This document shows, piece by piece, positions 49,114-59,141 of a stretch of DNA of 64,000 nt. Position 1 is the stretch's first letter. Every line of letters starts with the position of its first letter. A program made the position numbers and the translations under genes. The stretch lies in assembly GCA_030684815.1 (NCBI GenBank), contig JAUXXQ010000008.1, positions 1 through 64,000 on the forward strand, in the 5' to 3' direction. The notes under the pieces were generated by a model, which worked only from the letters and a program-made list of their open reading frames with translations, did not search any database and was not told the origin of the DNA. The stretch is from Methylobacter sp. (GTDB taxonomy: Bacteria > Pseudomonadota > Gammaproteobacteria > Methylococcales > Methylomonadaceae).

Positions 49114-49953
49114 CTAAGGCGCGTCAGGTTCGTCAACTAACGGTATGCCCTCTTCTTCCAGCAACTCGGTTATGTCATCTTCATTGTCTTCAATAACCTT
49201 GTTTAACTGAGCCAGTAACGTGGGATCGTTTTTGCGGACGCCCATTGAGGTGCTGAAATGAAAATCGACTTTTTGCCCGTCTGCACGGACGTTGTTGTCA
49301 GGAATCAGCGTCATCGTTAGCGGTGTGGCCGAGGCTTTAACATAACGTGCGGCAGACGGCCCCCAAAGAGCGGCAATCTCGGCGTGCCCCGATGAAATCT
49401 CGGAGACCAGCTTCGATGCCTCGTATTTAATGTACTGATTACGTTTGGATTTAAAGCCGACCAATTCCTGGGAATAATTGAACATATCGTTATAACGCCC
49501 GATAGCCCGCATCATCACTTCCGGCGGCGTACCGGGCACAACAGCAATGCGCTGCGCCTTGCGTAAAACCTCGCTGTCCCAGCTCTCCAAATCCAGTTTG
49601 TCGGCTTCGCGCGAAATGAAAACATAGCCGGAGCGGTAATAAGGCCGGGTGGTCAAAACGCGGGGATCCCCCTTATCAACGCCTATCACTACATCGCACA
49701 GCCCTTTATCCAGTGTGTCCCTTATGTAATAACGCGGGTCGCTCCAATTTAGATATTTGACTTTTCTGCCCAGCGCCTTGCCGACCAGTTCCGCCAATTT
49801 ATTCTCGAAGCCTTCGCCTGCTTTATTGGAATAAGGCATTTCATTTTCCGCCGCGCAGACCTTTAGCGCTTTGTTGGCTTCGGCCTGGGCTGGGGATATT
49901 GTCAAACTGCTCCCCAAACACAAAGCCGTTATGAAAAACTTGTTTATCTGCAT
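49114..49953 (-). CDS. mxaJ: MxaJ, periplasmic accessory protein of methanol dehydrogenase
   Basis: 279 residues from the ATG at 49953, with GAGAG 7 nt before it (a frame from 49968 adds five residues). Signal peptide ending SPAQA, then a periplasmic-binding-protein-like fold: LKVCAAENEMPYSNKAGEGF, then DVVIGVDKGDPRVLTTRPYY. MxaJ interacts with methanol dehydrogenase and is needed for its activity or assembly. It follows mxaF with a 59-nt gap that holds a stable hairpin. Confidence 0.95.
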   Translation of the reverse strand: MQINKFFITALCLGSSLTISPAQAEANKALKVCAAENEMPYSNKAGEGFENKLAELVGKALGRKVKYLNWSDPRYYIRDTLDKGLCDVVIGVDKGDPRVLTTRPYYRSGYVFISREADKLDLESWDSEVLRKAQRIAVVPGTPPEVMMRAIGRYNDMFNYSQELVGFKSKRNQYIKYEASKLVSEISSGHAEIAALWGPSAARYVKASATPLTMTLIPDNNVRADGQKVDFHFSTSMGVRKNDPTLLAQLNKVIEDNEDDITELLEEEGIPLVDEPDAP

Positions 49954-49981
49954 AGTTACTCTCATCAATGCCGGTTTAAAT

Positions 49982-50003
49982 AGGCGCGGAAAAATCCGCG
50001 CCT
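49982..50003 (-). terminator. Stable hairpin between mxaF and mxaJ
   Basis: AGGCGCGGA and TCCGCGCCT are perfect complements around AAAA, about 10 nt after the mxaF stop. No long T run follows on the minus strand (TATTTAAA), so it probably weakens rather than stops transcription, or protects the mxaF message from 3' decay. Either would raise mxaF over mxaJGI. Confidence 0.7.
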
Positions 50004-50012
50004 GTATGTAGT

Positions 50013-51827
50013 TTAATAACCCAATGCAAAGACCATCACGCCGCCGCCTTGCTGCGTGTAGTGCGCCAGTTCTTTAAACGCACCGACCGCCCCCAATCCC
50101 GCAGTAGGATCTTGCAAGTCGAACACTAAACCAACGCCGGGCCAGCCGCCGACACCGTAGTAAATCGCCACGTATTGCTTGCCTTTGTGTCCAAAGGTGA
50201 TCGGGTGGCCGATAACGCCGGAAGGCAATTTGAATTTCCATAATTCTTTACCGTTCCGTGAATCCAGCGCTTTGATGTAACCGTCCAAGGTGCCGTAGAA
50301 AACCAGGTCGCCCGCGGTTGCAGTGGTGCCGCCCCAGACTGCGAATTTTTCCTGAATTTCCCATTCGAATTTGCCGGTCACGGAGTTCATCGCTTTGACT
50401 TGTCCCAGAGTGCCTTTAGGCCCTGGATACATGTTCAGCGTCGCGCCGACAAAGAACTGGCCTGCGCGGTAAGGCAGCATGAACGGTTCCCAGTCCATGC
50501 AGATATGGTTGGTGCCCATGAAGAACAGTTTCTTGTTCGGATCGTAAGATTCGATGCCCTGGTTGTGGTAACCCATCGCGGACGGGCAAATGCCTTTGGC
50601 TTCGTGATCCATGTGCGTCGAAAACTCAGGATCGCGAACTGGCAGGCCGGTTTTTAAATCGACTTTTTTAACCCAGTTGACGGTATCGTCGATTTTAAAC
50701 GCGTTGACCAAATCGCCGTTTTCGCGGTTCAGGGTATAAACCAGGCCGTTGCGGTCGGGGTGGGTCAGCAGTTTGGTCATTTTGCCGTCAACCAGCTGTT
50801 CGGATAAGCCCATGTAGTTGACGCCGGCGTAATCCCATTCGTCATGCGGCGTTTTTTGATAACCGAATTTCGCTTCGCCGGTGTTGATGTCGCGGCCCCA
50901 GATGGTCATCGTCCATTTGTTGTCGCCCGGACGCATGGTTTCATTCCACGGCGCCGGGTTGCCCGAGCCGTAATAGAGCATGTCCAGATCGGGATCGAAG
51001 GCATACCAGCCCCAGTTGGTGCCGCCGCCGATTTTCCAGGCGTCGCCTTCCCAGGTTTTAAGGCCCAGGCCGAACTGCCCGTAATGCGGGTTGGCGCTGT
51101 TGAAATCCTTTGAGAGTTTTATATCCTCATCAGGGCCGGTGGCGTAGACGCGCCAAGCCTGCTTGCCGTCTTTAATGTTATAGGCGGTGGCGTAACCTCT
51201 GACGCCCAGTTCCGCGCCCGAGCTGCCGACAATGACTTTGTCCTTAGCCACAAACGGCGCAACGGTCAGCGTGGAGCCCATCGCGATGTCGGAATTTTCC
51301 ATTTTCCACAACACTTCGCCGGTCTTCGCGTTTAACGCCACGATATGGCCGTCCAGCTGGTTCTGGAAAATAGTCGCCGGGTAGCCGTCACCGGCGGGCG
51401 CGTAGGCCAAGCCCCGGTTGACCACGTCGCAACAGGCGACTGCGCGGGCGGCCGGGTTTTGTTTGGGTTTGTGTTCCCATAAAATTTTGTCCGGATGGTC
51501 CAGGTCGATGGCGAAAATGTTGTTAGGAAAGGGCGTATGCACATACATGATGCCGTCAATAACCAGAGGCCCGCCTTCATGCCCGTTCAGTACGCCCGTA
51601 GAAAACGACCAGACTGGCTGTAAATGCTGGACGTTGTGCGCGTTAATCTGGGTCATTTCGCTAAAGTGGGTGGCACCGTAGTCTTTGGTCTGCATGACCC
51701 AGTTGGTCTCTTCTTTCGACAGCCTTGCCAATTCTTTATTGGCCTGTGCCGGTATCGAAACCGATAATAAGGCGCCGCTACAGACAGCGGATGCGACAGC
51801 GGTGCGGGTGAATTTGAAAATCCGCAT
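50013..51827 (-). CDS. mxaF: PQQ-dependent methanol dehydrogenase large subunit, calcium type
   Basis: 604 residues with a signal peptide ending IPAQA. It oxidises methanol to formaldehyde in the periplasm. Eight-bladed propeller with tryptophan-docking motifs (for example [28 protein letters not shown]). The vicinal disulfide C132-C133 ([11 protein letters not shown]) lies over PQQ. The catalytic region is [11 protein letters not shown]: Asp332 is the base and Ala334 stands where lanthanide (XoxF) enzymes have Asp, so this is the calcium enzyme MxaF. The ribosome binding site is strong (GGAGGAATT). The promoter is at 51857-51884. mxaJ, G and I follow. Confidence 0.98.
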   Translation of the reverse strand: MRIFKFTRTAVASAVCSGALLSVSIPAQANKELARLSKEETNWVMQTKDYGATHFSEMTQINAHNVQHLQPVWSFSTGVLNGHEGGPLVIDGIMYVHTPFPNNIFAIDLDHPDKILWEHKPKQNPAARAVACCDVVNRGLAYAPAGDGYPATIFQNQLDGHIVALNAKTGEVLWKMENSDIAMGSTLTVAPFVAKDKVIVGSSGAELGVRGYATAYNIKDGKQAWRVYATGPDEDIKLSKDFNSANPHYGQFGLGLKTWEGDAWKIGGGTNWGWYAFDPDLDMLYYGSGNPAPWNETMRPGDNKWTMTIWGRDINTGEAKFGYQKTPHDEWDYAGVNYMGLSEQLVDGKMTKLLTHPDRNGLVYTLNRENGDLVNAFKIDDTVNWVKKVDLKTGLPVRDPEFSTHMDHEAKGICPSAMGYHNQGIESYDPNKKLFFMGTNHICMDWEPFMLPYRAGQFFVGATLNMYPGPKGTLGQVKAMNSVTGKFEWEIQEKFAVWGGTTATAGDLVFYGTLDGYIKALDSRNGKELWKFKLPSGVIGHPITFGHKGKQYVAIYYGVGGWPGVGLVFDLQDPTAGLGAVGAFKELAHYTQQGGGVMVFALGY

Positions 51828-51856
51828 AATTCCTCCAGGGGGTTATGATTGTTATG

Positions 51857-51884
51857 TTTATAAAGCCAAGCCCGTGCCTATCAA
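51857..51884 (-). promoter_or_regulatory. Candidate mxaF promoter
   Basis: On the minus strand TTGATA (51879-51884) and TATAAA (51857-51862) are separated by 16 nt and resemble a sigma-70 promoter. The -10 ends 29 nt before the mxaF start codon. The 320-nt region 51828-52147 also holds the start of the divergent regulator gene; no clear operator repeats were found in it. Confidence 0.55.
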
Positions 51885-52147
51885 TAAAGCGTAAGTAAGA
51901 CAACCGGCTTTCTTGATCAAAACGTTTGCAATGCTTCATTGAGCGGCAGGGCTGAGCAGGCGCCCATAGTACGGGAGCGCTTGCTTGCAGCGTTACGGAA
52001 TAAGCCCGGAAATCGGCGGGAAAAATCCCGGAATAAAGCCAGAAAACTTCCTGCGCGGTTAGGCGGGATAAAACGGGAAAAGCTCCTATCGATTTGGCGC
52101 TTATAAACAGGCATGATGACTGTTTTGACAGGCTATGGAGCGAAGTA

Positions 52148-52804
52148 GTGGCGGGTAAAATCAGTGTGTTATTGGTCGATGACCATGCGGTGGTGCGAAC
52201 AGGTTACAAAGCCTATCTTTCTTTGTCCGATAAAATCGGACAGATTTATGAGGCGGATCGGGGTGAAACGGCTTGTCAACTATACAGCCAACATCAACCT
52301 GATATTGTGGTGATGGATTTGTCGATGCCGGGCATAGGCGGCTTTGAGAGCATCAGGCGGCTGATTAACCGTGATCCGCACTGCAAGATTCTGGTCTTCA
52401 GCATTCACAATGAACTGGTCTATGTGACACGGGCGCTTGCGGCAGGCGCCAAAGGCTATATCACCAAAAGCAGTGTGCCGGAAACGCTGGTCACCGCAGT
52501 GTATAAAATTGCCCAGGGCGGCACTTATGTCGACCCTGAAATTGCCCAAAAACTGGCCGTTTCGATGACAGGCGAACAGAGCGAAGCGGAAAAAATCAAG
52601 CTGCTTTCGCCAAGAGAATTTGACGTATTCTGTTTGTTGGCGAACGGTTACAGCGTCAGAAAAGCAGCGGAAAAACTGTGCTTGAGTTACAAAACCGTGT
52701 GCAACCACGGCACTGTCATCAAAGAAAAAATGGGAGCGGAAACGCTGGCCGAGCTGACCTTGCTGGCAAGCCGACAAGGTCTTATTGAAGCACGCGAGAA
52801 TTAA
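52148..52804 (+). CDS. mxaB: NarL/FixJ-type response regulator divergent from mxaF (MxaB-like)
   Basis: 218 residues from a GTG at 52148, chosen because GGAGCGA lies 8 nt upstream. A TTG at 52094 would add 18 residues. The receiver domain has the acidic pair in VLLVDDHAVV, the acceptor Asp in IVVMDLSMPGIGG and Lys in GYITKSS. The carboxy end is a LuxR helix-turn-helix (LSPREFDVFCLLANGYSVRK, then AAEKLCLSYKTVCNHGTVIK). Gene symbol mxaB is suggested by its place at mxaF, where such a regulator controls methanol oxidation in other methylotrophs. No kinase gene is adjacent. Confidence 0.82.
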   Translation: MAGKISVLLVDDHAVVRTGYKAYLSLSDKIGQIYEADRGETACQLYSQHQPDIVVMDLSMPGIGGFESIRRLINRDPHCKILVFSIHNELVYVTRALAAGAKGYITKSSVPETLVTAVYKIAQGGTYVDPEIAQKLAVSMTGEQSEAEKIKLLSPREFDVFCLLANGYSVRKAAEKLCLSYKTVCNHGTVIKEKMGAETLAELTLLASRQGLIEAREN

Positions 52805-52850
52805 TCTGCAAATGATAAAAGGCGAAAGGGGCAATTCACCTTTCACATCA

Positions 52851-53381
52851 TTATTTTTCCAGCTTTTGTTTTAACCCCGCCAAACCGTTGTTAAAAAATG
52901 CATTCATTGCTTTAACCGCCGCTTCATCATTCAATTTTTCAGGCGGCGTATTGCCGGTATCGCCACGGTAAAAACGGCTTTTTAGCGTGACCACACTGGC
53001 GCCGGCATCGTCCCCTGCAGTCACCTGAAGGTTGATGGTGTACGAACTGGCCGGAAATGTCGTTATATTTTCGGTTTTAAGCCGGTAATTGTATTCATGA
53101 TCCTTATCACTGTAATAATCCAGACTTTCCACCAGTTGCCCGTCATTTTGCAGGGTAAGGGTTCGGGTACCATCGGAGGCATTGACGCCATCACCTGAAC
53201 TGGCTTTGACATCAGGATGCCAGTCGGCAATGGCGTCAAATTGCTTGACTGCATTCCAGACGGCATCAACCGAAGCGTTAATTGTGATGCTTTCTTTGGC
53301 TTTTTGCGGAGTGGGGCCGTGAGCAAGGGAGGCTATGGGGAATGATAGGAAACTCAACATTATTAGGATTAAACGGTTCAT
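52851..53381 (-). CDS. mxaD: MxaD-like periplasmic protein (SRPBCC fold)
   Basis: 176 residues. Signal peptide ending IASLA, then HGPTPQKAKESITINASVDA and VWNAVKQFDAIADWHPDVKA, the start of a START/SRPBCC (polyketide-cyclase-like) domain that continues to LKSRFYRGDT. MxaD of methylotrophs has this fold and location and aids electron transfer between methanol dehydrogenase and cytochrome cL. It is convergent with the regulator gene and separate from the mxaF operon. Confidence 0.85.
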   Translation of the reverse strand: MNRLILIMLSFLSFPIASLAHGPTPQKAKESITINASVDAVWNAVKQFDAIADWHPDVKASSGDGVNASDGTRTLTLQNDGQLVESLDYYSDKDHEYNYRLKTENITTFPASSYTINLQVTAGDDAGASVVTLKSRFYRGDTGNTPPEKLNDEAAVKAMNAFFNNGLAGLKQKLEK

Positions 53382-53523
53382 GTCATTAATGCCATTAATT
53401 AAAATGGCCTATTATTCATAAAACCGTGCGAAAGGTATCGGGTAACTTTCCTGATGATGCCAAGGAAATAGTCGCTTTTTAAATGGTTTTAGGCTATTTC
53501 CTAAAAAAAACATACCAAAAATC

Positions 53524-53620
53524 GTCCACACTTGGCACGAAAAAACACGAAAATTTCGTGGCTTTCGTATTAAGCGTGGACTCTATTTTTACAGGCCATG
53601 ACCATCAAAGGATGTTATTT
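53524..53620. repeat. 'cacgaaa' hairpin repeat, copy 2
   Basis: Inverted copy of the element at 40756-40852. Hairpin arms GTCCACACTTGGCACGAAA and TTTCGTATTAAGCGTGGAC enclose an inner ACACGAAA/TTTCGTGG stem. It lies in the gap before mxaD, and the rest of 53382-53655 holds no gene. Confidence 0.7.
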
Positions 53621-53655
53621 CTCAAAAATCACCTTTTTAACTTATGCAATGACTG

Positions 53656-54033
53656 CTACCCCTTACCAATCCCATCCAGCCTCGCTTTCATAGCCACATA
53701 GCCGGTCGCTGAACCCCATAGCAACATATAAATGCTGTGCAGCACGACCTGGAAACTAAAGCTGTCGACATCGCGGGTGTAATCCCAAATGTCATCCGCC
53801 ACAGCCAATATTAATATCAGACCCAGCGCAAATTTAAGCCCGATTTGACGGGCATAAAAAACGCCGATACCCAGCACCAGAAAACCGGCAAAAAACCTCA
53901 AGCCGCTGTGCACCAACATTTCCGCATTAAATGGATTAATTTTAAATGCCATATCGACAAAATACAGCAGAATAAGCCCGACAACAGTAACACCGACCAA
54001 TTTCATGACGCCCTTCCAAATATTACGCTTCAT
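53656..54033 (-). CDS. Small membrane protein of unknown function
   Basis: 125 residues with four membrane segments (VGVTVVGLILLYFVDMAF, LRFFAGFLVLGIGVFYA, FALGLILILAVADDIW, VVLHSIYMLLWGSATGYVAM). No catalytic motif. Its start overlaps the end of the Hsp70-like gene by 11 nt, so the two are co-transcribed. Function unknown. Confidence 0.65.
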   Translation of the reverse strand: MKRNIWKGVMKLVGVTVVGLILLYFVDMAFKINPFNAEMLVHSGLRFFAGFLVLGIGVFYARQIGLKFALGLILILAVADDIWDYTRDVDSFSFQVVLHSIYMLLWGSATGYVAMKARLDGIGKG

Positions 54034-56788
54034 TAATGAGTTTTAATCCCGGCGGCAATGCCTCGCCAAAGATTTGTTTTTCTTCTTTTTCGTCCAGTTC
54101 TTTCAACTGTTCGACCATGTCGACCCAGGACGCGGGCACTTTATTCAACTTGAGTTTATCGACAACTTGCCGGCGCATGGCTTCATCAATATCTCGCGCT
54201 CTATCGCCGCTCATCCTCGCAATCAGCGTTGCGGCGAATCCGATCTGCGGATTTTTTTTCCAATCCAGCTCCAGCATCTGCGTTAACCACTGGCTGACAA
54301 TGGCGGCGGGGATGACATTATGGCTGCTGCCGTGAAACGGCATTCTGGCACCGATACGGCCAACCGCCCACCAGGTCTGCGTGGGTTCGCTGGCTTTTTT
54401 CAGGCGCTTTAACAGCCATTCACCCAGCTGTATTTTTTTGTCCACCGGCAACCGTTCCAAAACCGCCGCCAGCCGCACCATATCATCATATCCGCGTGTT
54501 TTGATTTGTTTGGCCACCGTCACTTGTCTTGCCGCCGCCGGGTTTAGAAATTTGGCAATGTCGGCAAAAATCTTCTCCTGCGCCGCCGCATCCAAGCCGC
54601 CGGCAATGCGCCGCCACAGCGTCCACCATTCTGTCCAATTTTGGGTTTCGTTAATAAATTGAATGCCTTGCGGATAATTTTTCCAAAGCTGCTCGACGCG
54701 CCAGTCATCCAGCGGATAACCGAAACCGGGACGCAAACAAAAACCGGCCAGACTCAACCAAACCCGTTCGTGATTTTCCGAACGGCGCTGATATTTTCCG
54801 CCATCTAGCAAGACCGCAAACATCGCCCGCAGCAAGGGCGTTGTCCATTCGCTACGCGAGACGCCGGTTAATTTTTCCAATTCGGCGCGCAGGTTTTTCA
54901 CCGCTTTGGGATCAACCTGTTTGGATTTGGCGCCAAAAATGGCCTGTATGCGTTCGGCAATCTGCTTGAAATTAGCAGGAAGTGCGGCATCTGTTGGCAA
55001 ACCGGCCGCCTTTTTCCTGATTTGAAATTCCACATCCCAACGCTGGGCGCTGTCGGCAACCGCAATGCATTGGATTTTAAGCGTGCCCAGTTCAGTTTGA
55101 GTGACTGCGAGTTCAACCACAACTTCGGCATTCGGCTGGCTGTCATCGCCTTCAAAAGCCACGGCCAGCGGCGGCAGGGAATGGAACAAGTCGTCAATCT
55201 CGGTCACATCGCCCGGTTTAAAATCGCCGTCACCAGACAATGAAACCAAATGAAAGCGTACCGGCACACCCAGACGCAAGGCAAAGCGCCGGTTTTTCAA
55301 AATGACTTCGTCGCCTTCTTCGCTGCCTTTGGGCAAAATGCAAATGCCTTGCTGTGCGCGGCTATCATCGGTGTCGACCAACAGAAAATAGCTACGTGCC
55401 GAGCCGCCACCGATTTTGAGTTTTTTGTCTTTTCGGGCAATCGCATAACTGACCGCGCCGAAAGCCACCGCCAGTTCCGGCTGATTATTCTCCAACAATA
55501 ACGGCGGATTACCGCGCCATGATTGGATAACATCGATCATGCGCTGGGTAATCGGCTGGCTGCGGAACACACCGCCATTCAGCAGCAAGGCATCAGGCAC
55601 TCTGCCCTGCCCGGCTAAAGCCTCGCGGCAAGCGCTGCTGTGCAGTTTTAAAAATGCCGCAATATGTTTGCTGACCGCAGGCTCGGCGGCATAAGGCAGG
55701 CCGAATTCGACCACGCCGCTGCGTTTTCTGTCGGGCAAGTCATCAAGACCTGACAAGGGGAAAAAGCCGTCCAGCGCAATGTCCCGGACTTCCGTCTTGG
55801 ATAGCGCCACCGAACGCGAACTGCCAATCAACTTGGAACCGCCACCGAGCAAGGTGACGTTAATGTATTCCGGCGCATCGTCGGCCAGCAAGCGCTCTTT
55901 GGCAATCCGGCATTGCTCAATCAACTGCGACAATTCCGCCGCAGACAGGCGTTTTTCGCTGCCGCCAAGACGGCTTTCAGCGAGATGCGCCAAGGCCAAA
56001 TCGATATTGTCGCCGCCCAGCATCAAATGATCGCCCACTCCGATGCGGGTCAATTTAGGCTCAGGTTCGCCCGGCTCCACTTTAATCAGCGTTAAATCGG
56101 TGGTGCCGCCACCAACATCGCAAACCAGTAGCAGCTGCACCTTCGCCAGCGCCTGCTTGACCGAACCGGCATGACGCCTTAACCAGTCATAACAAACGGC
56201 CTGCGGTTCTTCCAGCAGGCGCACATTAGGCAAGCCGGAAAAACGCGCCGCCTCCAGCGTCAGCGAGCGCGCCGCTTCGTCGAACGAGGCCGGGACGGTA
56301 ATGACAATGTCCTGCTCCTCCAGCGGCGCATCGGGAAACCGATGCCGCCACACCGTGCGAATGTGCGCCAAATAGCTGGCGCTGGCAGCGATAGGCGACA
56401 CTTTGCTGATGTCGTCGCCACTGCCCCACGGCAAAATATCGGCGCTATGATCAACCGACGGATGCGACAGCCAGCTTTTGGCGCTGGTGACAAAACGCCC
56501 CTTGCTTTTCGCGCCCAACAAGCGCGCCGCCTCGCCAATCACGGCGGTGTCGTTTTCTGTCGTCCCGCTGGGAAAAGCCAGATCGGCCTCGGACAACTCG
56601 CCAGGCGCCGGATGATAACGCACCGACGGCAACAACGGCCTTGCGGCCACTTGTCCGGGCGCTACCAACTGCTCGATTTGAAAGATGTGTATGTCTTGCT
56701 TGGCATCATCGGCTTTAGCGAAAGCGACAACGGTATGCGTAGTGCCCAGATCGATGCCGACTAGATAATGTGGTTTTGAATTTTGCAC
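54023..56788 (-). CDS. Hsp70-family protein with long C-terminal extension
   Basis: 921 residues. The ATPase motifs are clear: VGIDLGTTHTVVAF, LLEEPQAVCYDW, VCDVGGGTTDLTLIKV and ALLLNGGVFRSQPI. Unlike DnaK (about 640 residues), the substrate-binding part is replaced by a large alpha-helical region (about 600-921) typical of a distinct Hsp70 group with a DUF3731-type end. No DnaJ or GrpE gene is adjacent. It probably acts as a specialised chaperone; clients unknown. Confidence 0.88.
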   Translation of the reverse strand: MQNSKPHYLVGIDLGTTHTVVAFAKADDAKQDIHIFQIEQLVAPGQVAARPLLPSVRYHPAPGELSEADLAFPSGTTENDTAVIGEAARLLGAKSKGRFVTSAKSWLSHPSVDHSADILPWGSGDDISKVSPIAASASYLAHIRTVWRHRFPDAPLEEQDIVITVPASFDEAARSLTLEAARFSGLPNVRLLEEPQAVCYDWLRRHAGSVKQALAKVQLLLVCDVGGGTTDLTLIKVEPGEPEPKLTRIGVGDHLMLGGDNIDLALAHLAESRLGGSEKRLSAAELSQLIEQCRIAKERLLADDAPEYINVTLLGGGSKLIGSSRSVALSKTEVRDIALDGFFPLSGLDDLPDRKRSGVVEFGLPYAAEPAVSKHIAAFLKLHSSACREALAGQGRVPDALLLNGGVFRSQPITQRMIDVIQSWRGNPPLLLENNQPELAVAFGAVSYAIARKDKKLKIGGGSARSYFLLVDTDDSRAQQGICILPKGSEEGDEVILKNRRFALRLGVPVRFHLVSLSGDGDFKPGDVTEIDDLFHSLPPLAVAFEGDDSQPNAEVVVELAVTQTELGTLKIQCIAVADSAQRWDVEFQIRKKAAGLPTDAALPANFKQIAERIQAIFGAKSKQVDPKAVKNLRAELEKLTGVSRSEWTTPLLRAMFAVLLDGGKYQRRSENHERVWLSLAGFCLRPGFGYPLDDWRVEQLWKNYPQGIQFINETQNWTEWWTLWRRIAGGLDAAAQEKIFADIAKFLNPAAARQVTVAKQIKTRGYDDMVRLAAVLERLPVDKKIQLGEWLLKRLKKASEPTQTWWAVGRIGARMPFHGSSHNVIPAAIVSQWLTQMLELDWKKNPQIGFAATLIARMSGDRARDIDEAMRRQVVDKLKLNKVPASWVDMVEQLKELDEKEEKQIFGEALPPGLKLINEA

Positions 56789-56839
56789 GGTGATATTGCG
56801 GATTTATGATTCTTTTAAAGGATAAAAAATAAAGGACAT

Positions 56840-57268
56840 TTAATCAGGATAAAACTCATCATCTATCAACTGCTCTAATGTCCAGGGGCAGCATTCAGGG
56901 AAAACATTTTTACTGATTTTGGTTTCTTTAGCGGCCTTGATGACGGCGAGTTGGTAGGCATCTTTTAGCATTTCATCGACTGCCGGTTTTAAGCCCGGAT
57001 TATCTTTCAAGGTCTTACAAAACTGAAACCGTTGCTCGTCAATAGATAATTGCCAGCTTCTTCCTCGTCTTACTTCCTGATAACGCCATTTTAAAAGGTG
57101 CAAGATCAAGATTGTTAACCGACTTTCAAGTTCACGCTTTTCGCTTCGTCCCATTGTTTCTATTTCTTCTATTAGATTAGGTAGATCCAGGCTGTTAAAC
57201 TGCCCGTGCCTTAATAAATTGGCTTGCTCATGCGTCCAACTGTAAAAATCTTTTTCATAACTAATCAT
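56840..57268 (-). CDS. DUF29-family protein
   Basis: 142 residues, intact. The family pattern is complete: YEKDFYSWTHEQANLLRHGQ, then LDLPNLIEEIETMGRSEKRE and LESRLTILILHLLKWRYQ, and PWTLEQLIDDEFYPD at the end. Probably a small all-helical protein. DUF29 genes are widespread and mobile in cyanobacteria and proteobacteria; function is not known. A truncated relative is at 201-287. Confidence 0.85.
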   Translation of the reverse strand: MISYEKDFYSWTHEQANLLRHGQFNSLDLPNLIEEIETMGRSEKRELESRLTILILHLLKWRYQEVRRGRSWQLSIDEQRFQFCKTLKDNPGLKPAVDEMLKDAYQLAVIKAAKETKISKNVFPECCPWTLEQLIDDEFYPD

Positions 57269-57503
57269 GTCTTAGCCCTTTATTCGTTTTTACTGATTTA
57301 TGGGTGCCGCTACAGCTTTTAAATGGCCGTTAATACCCGCCAATCGAGCAAAAAAGGATACACCAAATAGCTCACCTTGGCATCCTTACAATAACAGCGC
57401 CACACAAACTTGCTTGCCGCTTGCCTTTACAATAGATTGACTTAACAGGGAGGTGTCATAGAAAATAGCCGGTTTAATTCCCGATTATTACTCCGAATAA
57501 CGC

Positions 57504-58331
57504 ATGGCTAACAGCGCCCCCCCGAAGAACAGCCTGGTTTCTGTCCAAAACCTGTCGTTTTCTCGCGGCAACAAGAAAATATTCGACGATATTTCCCTGG
57601 AATTCGAGCGCGGCAAAATCACCGCGATCATGGGGCCCAGCGGCACCGGCAAAACCACGCTGTTAAAACTGATCGGCGGGCAACTCTTCCCCGAACAAGG
57701 CACGGTTATCGTCGACGACAATAACGTCCACCGCCTGCGCCGAAACGAATTGTACAATCTGCGCAAACGCATGGGCATGTTGTTCCAAAGCGGCGCGTTA
57801 CTGACCGACATGAACGTGTTTGATAATGTCGCCTTTCCGTTACGCGAACACACGCACCTGCCCGAATCGATGATACGCACGCTGGTGCTGATGAAGCTGC
57901 AGGCAGTCGGTTTAAGGGGCGCGCGCCAGCTGATGCCCAATGAACTGTCCGGCGGCATGGCCCGGCGCATTGCGCTCGCCCGGGCGATTGCACTGGATCC
58001 GATGATGATTATGTACGACGAGCCGTTTACCGGCCAGGATCCGATTTCCAAAGGCGCCCTGGTGCAATTAATCCAGTCGCTGAATAATATCTTAGGTCTC
58101 ACCAGCATTATCGTGTCCCATGATGTGCAGGAAACGGCGGCGATAGCGGATTACATTTACGTCCTGTCAGGCGGCAAAGTGGTCGGCCAGGGTACACCGA
58201 AAGAAATTGAGCAGTCCCCGTCCGAATGGGTGCAGCAATTTATGAACGGCGCGCCTGACGGCCCGGTGCATTTTCATTATCCGGCAAAAGATTATGTTGA
58301 TGATTTATTGTCGACAGGAAAACGTTATTAA
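57504..58331 (+). CDS. mlaF: ABC transporter ATPase MlaF
   Basis: 275 residues. ATPase of the phospholipid transport system that keeps the outer membrane asymmetric. Walker A GPSGTGKTTLLK (about 44-55), signature LSGGMARRIALARA, Walker B MIMYDEPFTGQDP and switch His in IIVSHDVQET. The VKNLSFS-like start and the HFHYPAKDYVDDLL end agree with MlaF. mlaE follows after 26 nt. Confidence 0.94.
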   Translation: MANSAPPKNSLVSVQNLSFSRGNKKIFDDISLEFERGKITAIMGPSGTGKTTLLKLIGGQLFPEQGTVIVDDNNVHRLRRNELYNLRKRMGMLFQSGALLTDMNVFDNVAFPLREHTHLPESMIRTLVLMKLQAVGLRGARQLMPNELSGGMARRIALARAIALDPMMIMYDEPFTGQDPISKGALVQLIQSLNNILGLTSIIVSHDVQETAAIADYIYVLSGGKVVGQGTPKEIEQSPSEWVQQFMNGAPDGPVHFHYPAKDYVDDLLSTGKRY

Positions 58332-58357
58332 ATTTCACCTTGAACCTTTAATTCAAC

Positions 58358-59140
58358 ATGACTGAATTTTTACAGCAATTAGGCAGAAACACCCACACCA
58401 GTTTCACCAAACTGGGCCGGGCTAGCTTTTTCCTGCTCCAAACCCTGTCCGGCATACTCAGCGTATTAGCCCGTCCCCGGCTCTTGTTAAACCAACTGTA
58501 TTCGGTCGGCGTGTTGTCTTTTTTGATTATCACCATTTCCGGCTTGTTTGTCGGCATGGTGCTGGGCTTACAAGGCTATTACATTTTGTCCGATTTTGGC
58601 GCTGAAGAAACGCTGGGCGTCATGGTGGCCGCCTCTTTGGTTCGGGAGCTCGGCCCCGTGGTATCGGCGCTGTTATTTGCCGGTCGCGCCGGTTCCGCCT
58701 TAACCGCCGAAATCGGCTTAATGAAGGCAACCGAACAATTATCCGGCATGGAAATGATGGCGGTCGATCCGATCAAACGCATCATTTCGCCGCGCTTTTT
58801 GGCTGGTTTGTTATCGATGCCCTTACTGGCGGCTTTATTTAGCGCGATAGGCATTATCGGCGGACAACTGGTCGGTTCAGGTCTGCTGGGCGTTGATGAA
58901 GGCGCTTACTGGTCGCAAATGCAATCTAATCTGGATTTTAAAGATGACATTATTAACGGCGTCATTAAAAGCATCGTGTTCGGTTTTGTGACCTCCTGGA
59001 TCGCCTTATTTGAAGGCTATGACGCCATCCCGACCTCCGAAGGTGTCAGCCGCGCCACCACACGCACCGTGGTCAACTCAGCGTTTACTATTTTAGGTCT
59101 GGACTTTATTCTGACCGCACTCATGTTTGGAGACGATTAA
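58358..59140 (+). CDS. mlaE: ABC transporter permease MlaE
   Basis: 260 residues with five to six membrane segments. The family core is VREL GPV with [26 protein letters not shown], then [20 protein letters not shown]. It forms the inner membrane channel with MlaF and MlaD. mlaD begins 1 nt after its stop. Confidence 0.95.
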   Translation: MTEFLQQLGRNTHTSFTKLGRASFFLLQTLSGILSVLARPRLLLNQLYSVGVLSFLIITISGLFVGMVLGLQGYYILSDFGAEETLGVMVAASLVRELGPVVSALLFAGRAGSALTAEIGLMKATEQLSGMEMMAVDPIKRIISPRFLAGLLSMPLLAALFSAIGIIGGQLVGSGLLGVDEGAYWSQMQSNLDFKDDIINGVIKSIVFGFVTSWIALFEGYDAIPTSEGVSRATTRTVVNSAFTILGLDFILTALMFGDD

Positions 59141-59141
59141 C

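Noticed and set aside
50013-51827. XoxF-type lanthanide methanol dehydrogenase
   Set aside because: The lanthanide-binding Asp two residues after the catalytic Asp is Ala (WDYAGVN), and mxaG and mxaI are present in the operon.
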